A stretch of 64,000 nucleotides of DNA. Origin: Cylicocyclus nassatus. Lineage: Eukaryota; Nematoda; Chromadorea; Rhabditida; Strongylidae. This document shows positions 61,297-64,000 of this stretch, piece by piece (the stretch's first letter is position 1; each line of letters opens with the position of its first letter). The notes below the pieces were generated by a model that was not told where the DNA came from, made no database searches, and saw only the letters and a list, made by a program, of their open reading frames with translations. The stretch is from contig CATQJL010000001.1 of NCBI GenBank assembly GCA_958299035.1, positions 12,050,773 through 12,114,772 of the forward strand. Reading direction: 5' to 3'. Both the position numbers and the translations under genes were made by a program.

Positions 61297-61505
61297 CAGG
61301 GTTCGGCACGAGGTGGCTAGTTGAAAATGCAAAAACGAAGTCCCGAATTTTGCGAGGTTTCCTTTGACCCTAGACCATAATCCCTTAAAAAAATCTTCAA
61401 ACAACGAAACGTCGACTAAAAAACGTCGCAAATTTTGTGTCCTTTCGGCCACAAAAACGAAACCCCCTTTTCAGCTTGCTTTTAAGCCACCTGTGCCGAG
61501 CCCTG
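61297..61505. mobile_element. Short hAT-like element (CAGGGTTCGGCACGAGGTGG)
   Basis: Ends CAGGGTTCGGCACGAGGTGG and CCACCTGTGCCGAGCCCTG, with imperfect flanks TTTAAATG and CTCAAATG. Unit B only. Confidence 0.65.
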
Positions 61506-61809
61506 CTCAAATGATAGTGTTTGGAGGGTTATGGAAAGAGTCCGTCCTTCTTAGAATTAGCTCAGTTGAGAAATGATCTTAGACAGTTCGAAACTGCTCC
61601 AGAAACCAGTTCAGTATCAGTATAATTTTGAGCCTCTATTTTAATTGTTTGAAAACTTTATTTTCATAAAAATACAAAACTTTATTCTTTCTGAGAATGG
61701 CAAATACGTTTTTAGTAAGAGGAGAATTTTCTCTGGATTGAAAGCGACACCTAGGAATAGAAAAAATGGACTATTTATTTACAGAGTAAATAATTTTATA
61801 TGAGATAAT

Positions 61810-62839
61810 TTCAATGAGAACTCATAAGCAAACATGACAAAATTTGGAATTTTTAAGAACATATTCATTAAACTACTAAGCCAAATTGCTGTTTCATCCT
61901 GTTTTTTGTTAATTACGTCAAAGTTAGCTGAAGCCAGTGAACAAAGCAAAATTCCCTTTTTTTATTTGACCAGGAAAAGGGTGAACAAAAGCAGATGATT
62001 ACACATCAGAGCTCTCGCTAATGCACATGGTTTGGGATGGAAAATGGAAGCATATGCTGAAATATAGCTAATAAATGCGAAAGTGCTGTTATATTAAACA
62101 TCTCCGAAAATTTGCCGAAAGCAAATTTTTTGGGGGCTGTAGACAAGAATTCCAACTATTTCGTAGTGTTACGAGTTTTATCTATATGATTCCTTGGGGT
62201 ATACTTTTGCTATTTTTTTATTAGGACTAAAATTTTGGAATTTGTATTTACATATTCAGCTTTCGAACATAATCAACTCAAAACTACATTGATATGAAAT
62301 AGTATTTTTTCAAATCAGTTACAAATTGTTCAAGTTCAAATGTAGTTGATTTTTGGTAAGAACAGACTTTTTTTATGATCTAAAGCAAATTCATTTTTGA
62401 CCTTGAAAGTCCCACATAGTTGATTGGGATTGGATAGAGCAATGATTCAAGATTATTCGAAAAATACTGGGGAAAAACACAAAGAAAGCATATAAATACG
62501 CAGTTTTTCATATTTTTCATGTTCTGAAGATTTATTTCATAAAGATAAAGAATGAAAGCATCTCAAAAAATTTTTTAGAAACAATCAAAATTCTAGAGTA
62601 AACATGGAAATGCGTCCGACACAGCCTATTTGCCATCTTTAGAGAATTTATGGGGTTTTCAATTTTCATTTTGAGAAGGAAGGAAATTAAGAAGTTTTGA
62701 GAAAAAGTGGTGAGGGAATTCACATTCAGAAGTTCTTAATTCTGCCAGTTTGCAAACAAAATCCAAGAAACATGAAAAGAAATCCTTTCACCGAGCTGAT
62801 TTGAGTCCCGAAGAAAAAGGGTAAACACTTGACTATATA
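61810..62839. other. Sequence beyond the duplicated unit
   Basis: Similarity to unit A ends at about 61810 (29320 in A). AT-rich; no coding or repeat structure recognised. Confidence 0.4.
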
Positions 62840-63543
62840 TTAGGTTGGTCCGAAGGTTCTGTCCCACCATTTTCAAAAAAATCGTGATCTCTTTACACGA
62901 TGTTTTTGCATGGCTAAGACCACATTGAAAAGAGCAATATATGCACTTTCTAAATTTATGTTGGCTGCTATTTTCAAAGCTTTGAAAGTAGAGATAAAAT
63001 TGGGAAAACGAAATTACTTCAATTTCGGAATTTTGAGCCAAGGCTGTCAAAAATTCCAAAACTGTGCTATAAAATCCAAGACAGCCACAATCCTAGACTT
63101 TTTGAGCCCCTCTTTCTAGCTGAGCAAAATTCGCGCTGATCGAGCTGTTACATCAAAAGTTATGATTTTTTGAAAAAAATGTCAAAAAATCAATTTTCTT
63201 AAGGAACTGATTTTTTGGCATTTTTTTCTCGAAAATTATGGCCTTTCTAAGAAGGGCTCAATTAGCGTGAGTTTTACTCATATAAAAAGTGGAGATCAGA
63301 AAACCTAGAATAATGGTTGTTTTGGACTTTTTAACGAACCTGCTTAAAAATTCCGAACTTGAAGTGATTTCCTTTTCCCAATTTTATCTCTGCATTCAGA
63401 GCTTAATAGATAGCAGCCAAGGTAGTTTTAGAAAGTGCATGAATCGCTCTTTTCAAAAAGTTTTTAGGCATGCAAAAACATCATAATGGGAGGAAATTAT
63501 GATTTTTTGAAAATGGCGGGACAGAACTTTCGGACCAACCTAA
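62840..63543. mobile_element. Mariner-type MITE (TTAGGTTGGTCCGAAGGTTC)
   Basis: Ends TTAGGTTGGTCCGAAGGTTC and AACTTTCGGACCAACCTAA, TA flanks. Ends close to those at 17378 and 21778; central part is an imperfect palindrome. Confidence 0.8.
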
Positions 63544-64000
63544 TATGTACAGAGGATAATACTACTTTGAACACAAGAGACTCAGAACTCAAGAAAAATG
63601 CGAAAAATCTGAGTCAAGATGAGCTGATTTTGTAGCTTGGTCAAAATTCTGGAAGAAACGTGAATGGAAACGCTTGAAAAATCGTCAGAATTTCCAATCC
63701 ATGCTCTTTATCTACATTAAATTTTGCAATCTTTTAAATATTGTTTTGGCTTTTCGAAATGCTTCGATAACACCATCAAGCTCATTCAATTTTGATGAAG
63801 GTTATGGAGTGATTTCGAGCAAACATAAATCATAACGTTATCTTAAACGCAAGAGAGAACTCAGAAACTTCCAGAAAAGTCCGGAATGATGCTAATAATT
63901 TTATTATTTCAAGAACCACCATGAAGAGCATGGATACAAATTACAAAAGTACGTTTGATGAGCACGAAAACGCCCGAAGAATCTAAAGAAATGATTCAGA

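Overview
This window is animal genomic DNA, most probably from a nematode. It has short exons, introns of GT..TTTCAG/TTTTAG type, an RTE-type retrotransposon of a kind common in nematodes, dense mariner-type MITEs and AT-rich composition. There is no operon, rRNA gene or CRISPR array.

The backbone is a tandem segmental duplication in direct orientation. Unit A runs from before base 1 to about 29,320. Unit B runs from at most 39,675 to about 61,810. Each unit carries one glycoside hydrolase family 20 gene on the minus strand, of the hexosaminidase D type: copy A has its start codon at 14,457 and its last exons lie left of the window; copy B spans 51,233 to 39,675. I rebuilt both exon by exon. 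Each has a signal-anchor first exon, a catalytic HxGADE motif and a C-terminal region resembling human HEXD. Two catalytic exons differ between the copies only at synonymous sites, yet copy A now has an exact 20-bp tandem duplication that shifts its frame. In B, one C-terminal splice junction could not be put in frame. To the right of each hexosaminidase copy lies a second decayed plus-strand gene of unknown function (about 23,640-28,240 in A, 55,236-60,484 in B).

Because the paralogous unit often preserves the empty site, many insertions can be bounded directly. They include hAT-like elements with 8-bp duplications (1,134; 4,752; 11,034; 44,030; 57,687; 61,297), an A/T-inserted Helitron (2,481), piggyBac-like TTAA elements (13,974; 40,650), a PIF/Harbinger-like TTA element (25,969), solo LTRs with 5-bp duplications (22,568; 25,667; 58,862) and several mariner MITEs. 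From 15,152 to 21,032 six mariner-type MITEs are packed together, the last four joined by little more than TA dinucleotides. An 874-bp perfect CA array sits inside one hAT-like element in A.

Between the units (29,320-39,675) lie a TTCGAA-rich element with a perfect 8-bp target duplication and a decayed Penelope-like retroelement with its GIY-YIG endonuclease before the reverse transcriptase and a CxC linker. This is the order described for the Naiad group. Its RT contains one in-frame TGA. About 0.2 kb past the RT stop, once a mariner MITE is discounted, is a hammerhead-ribozyme-like motif (37,008-37,077). All core bases and three helices are present, but the cleavage strand lies inside the stem II loop, an order that is not a circular permutation of a known hammerhead. 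I consider this the most interesting signal in the window.
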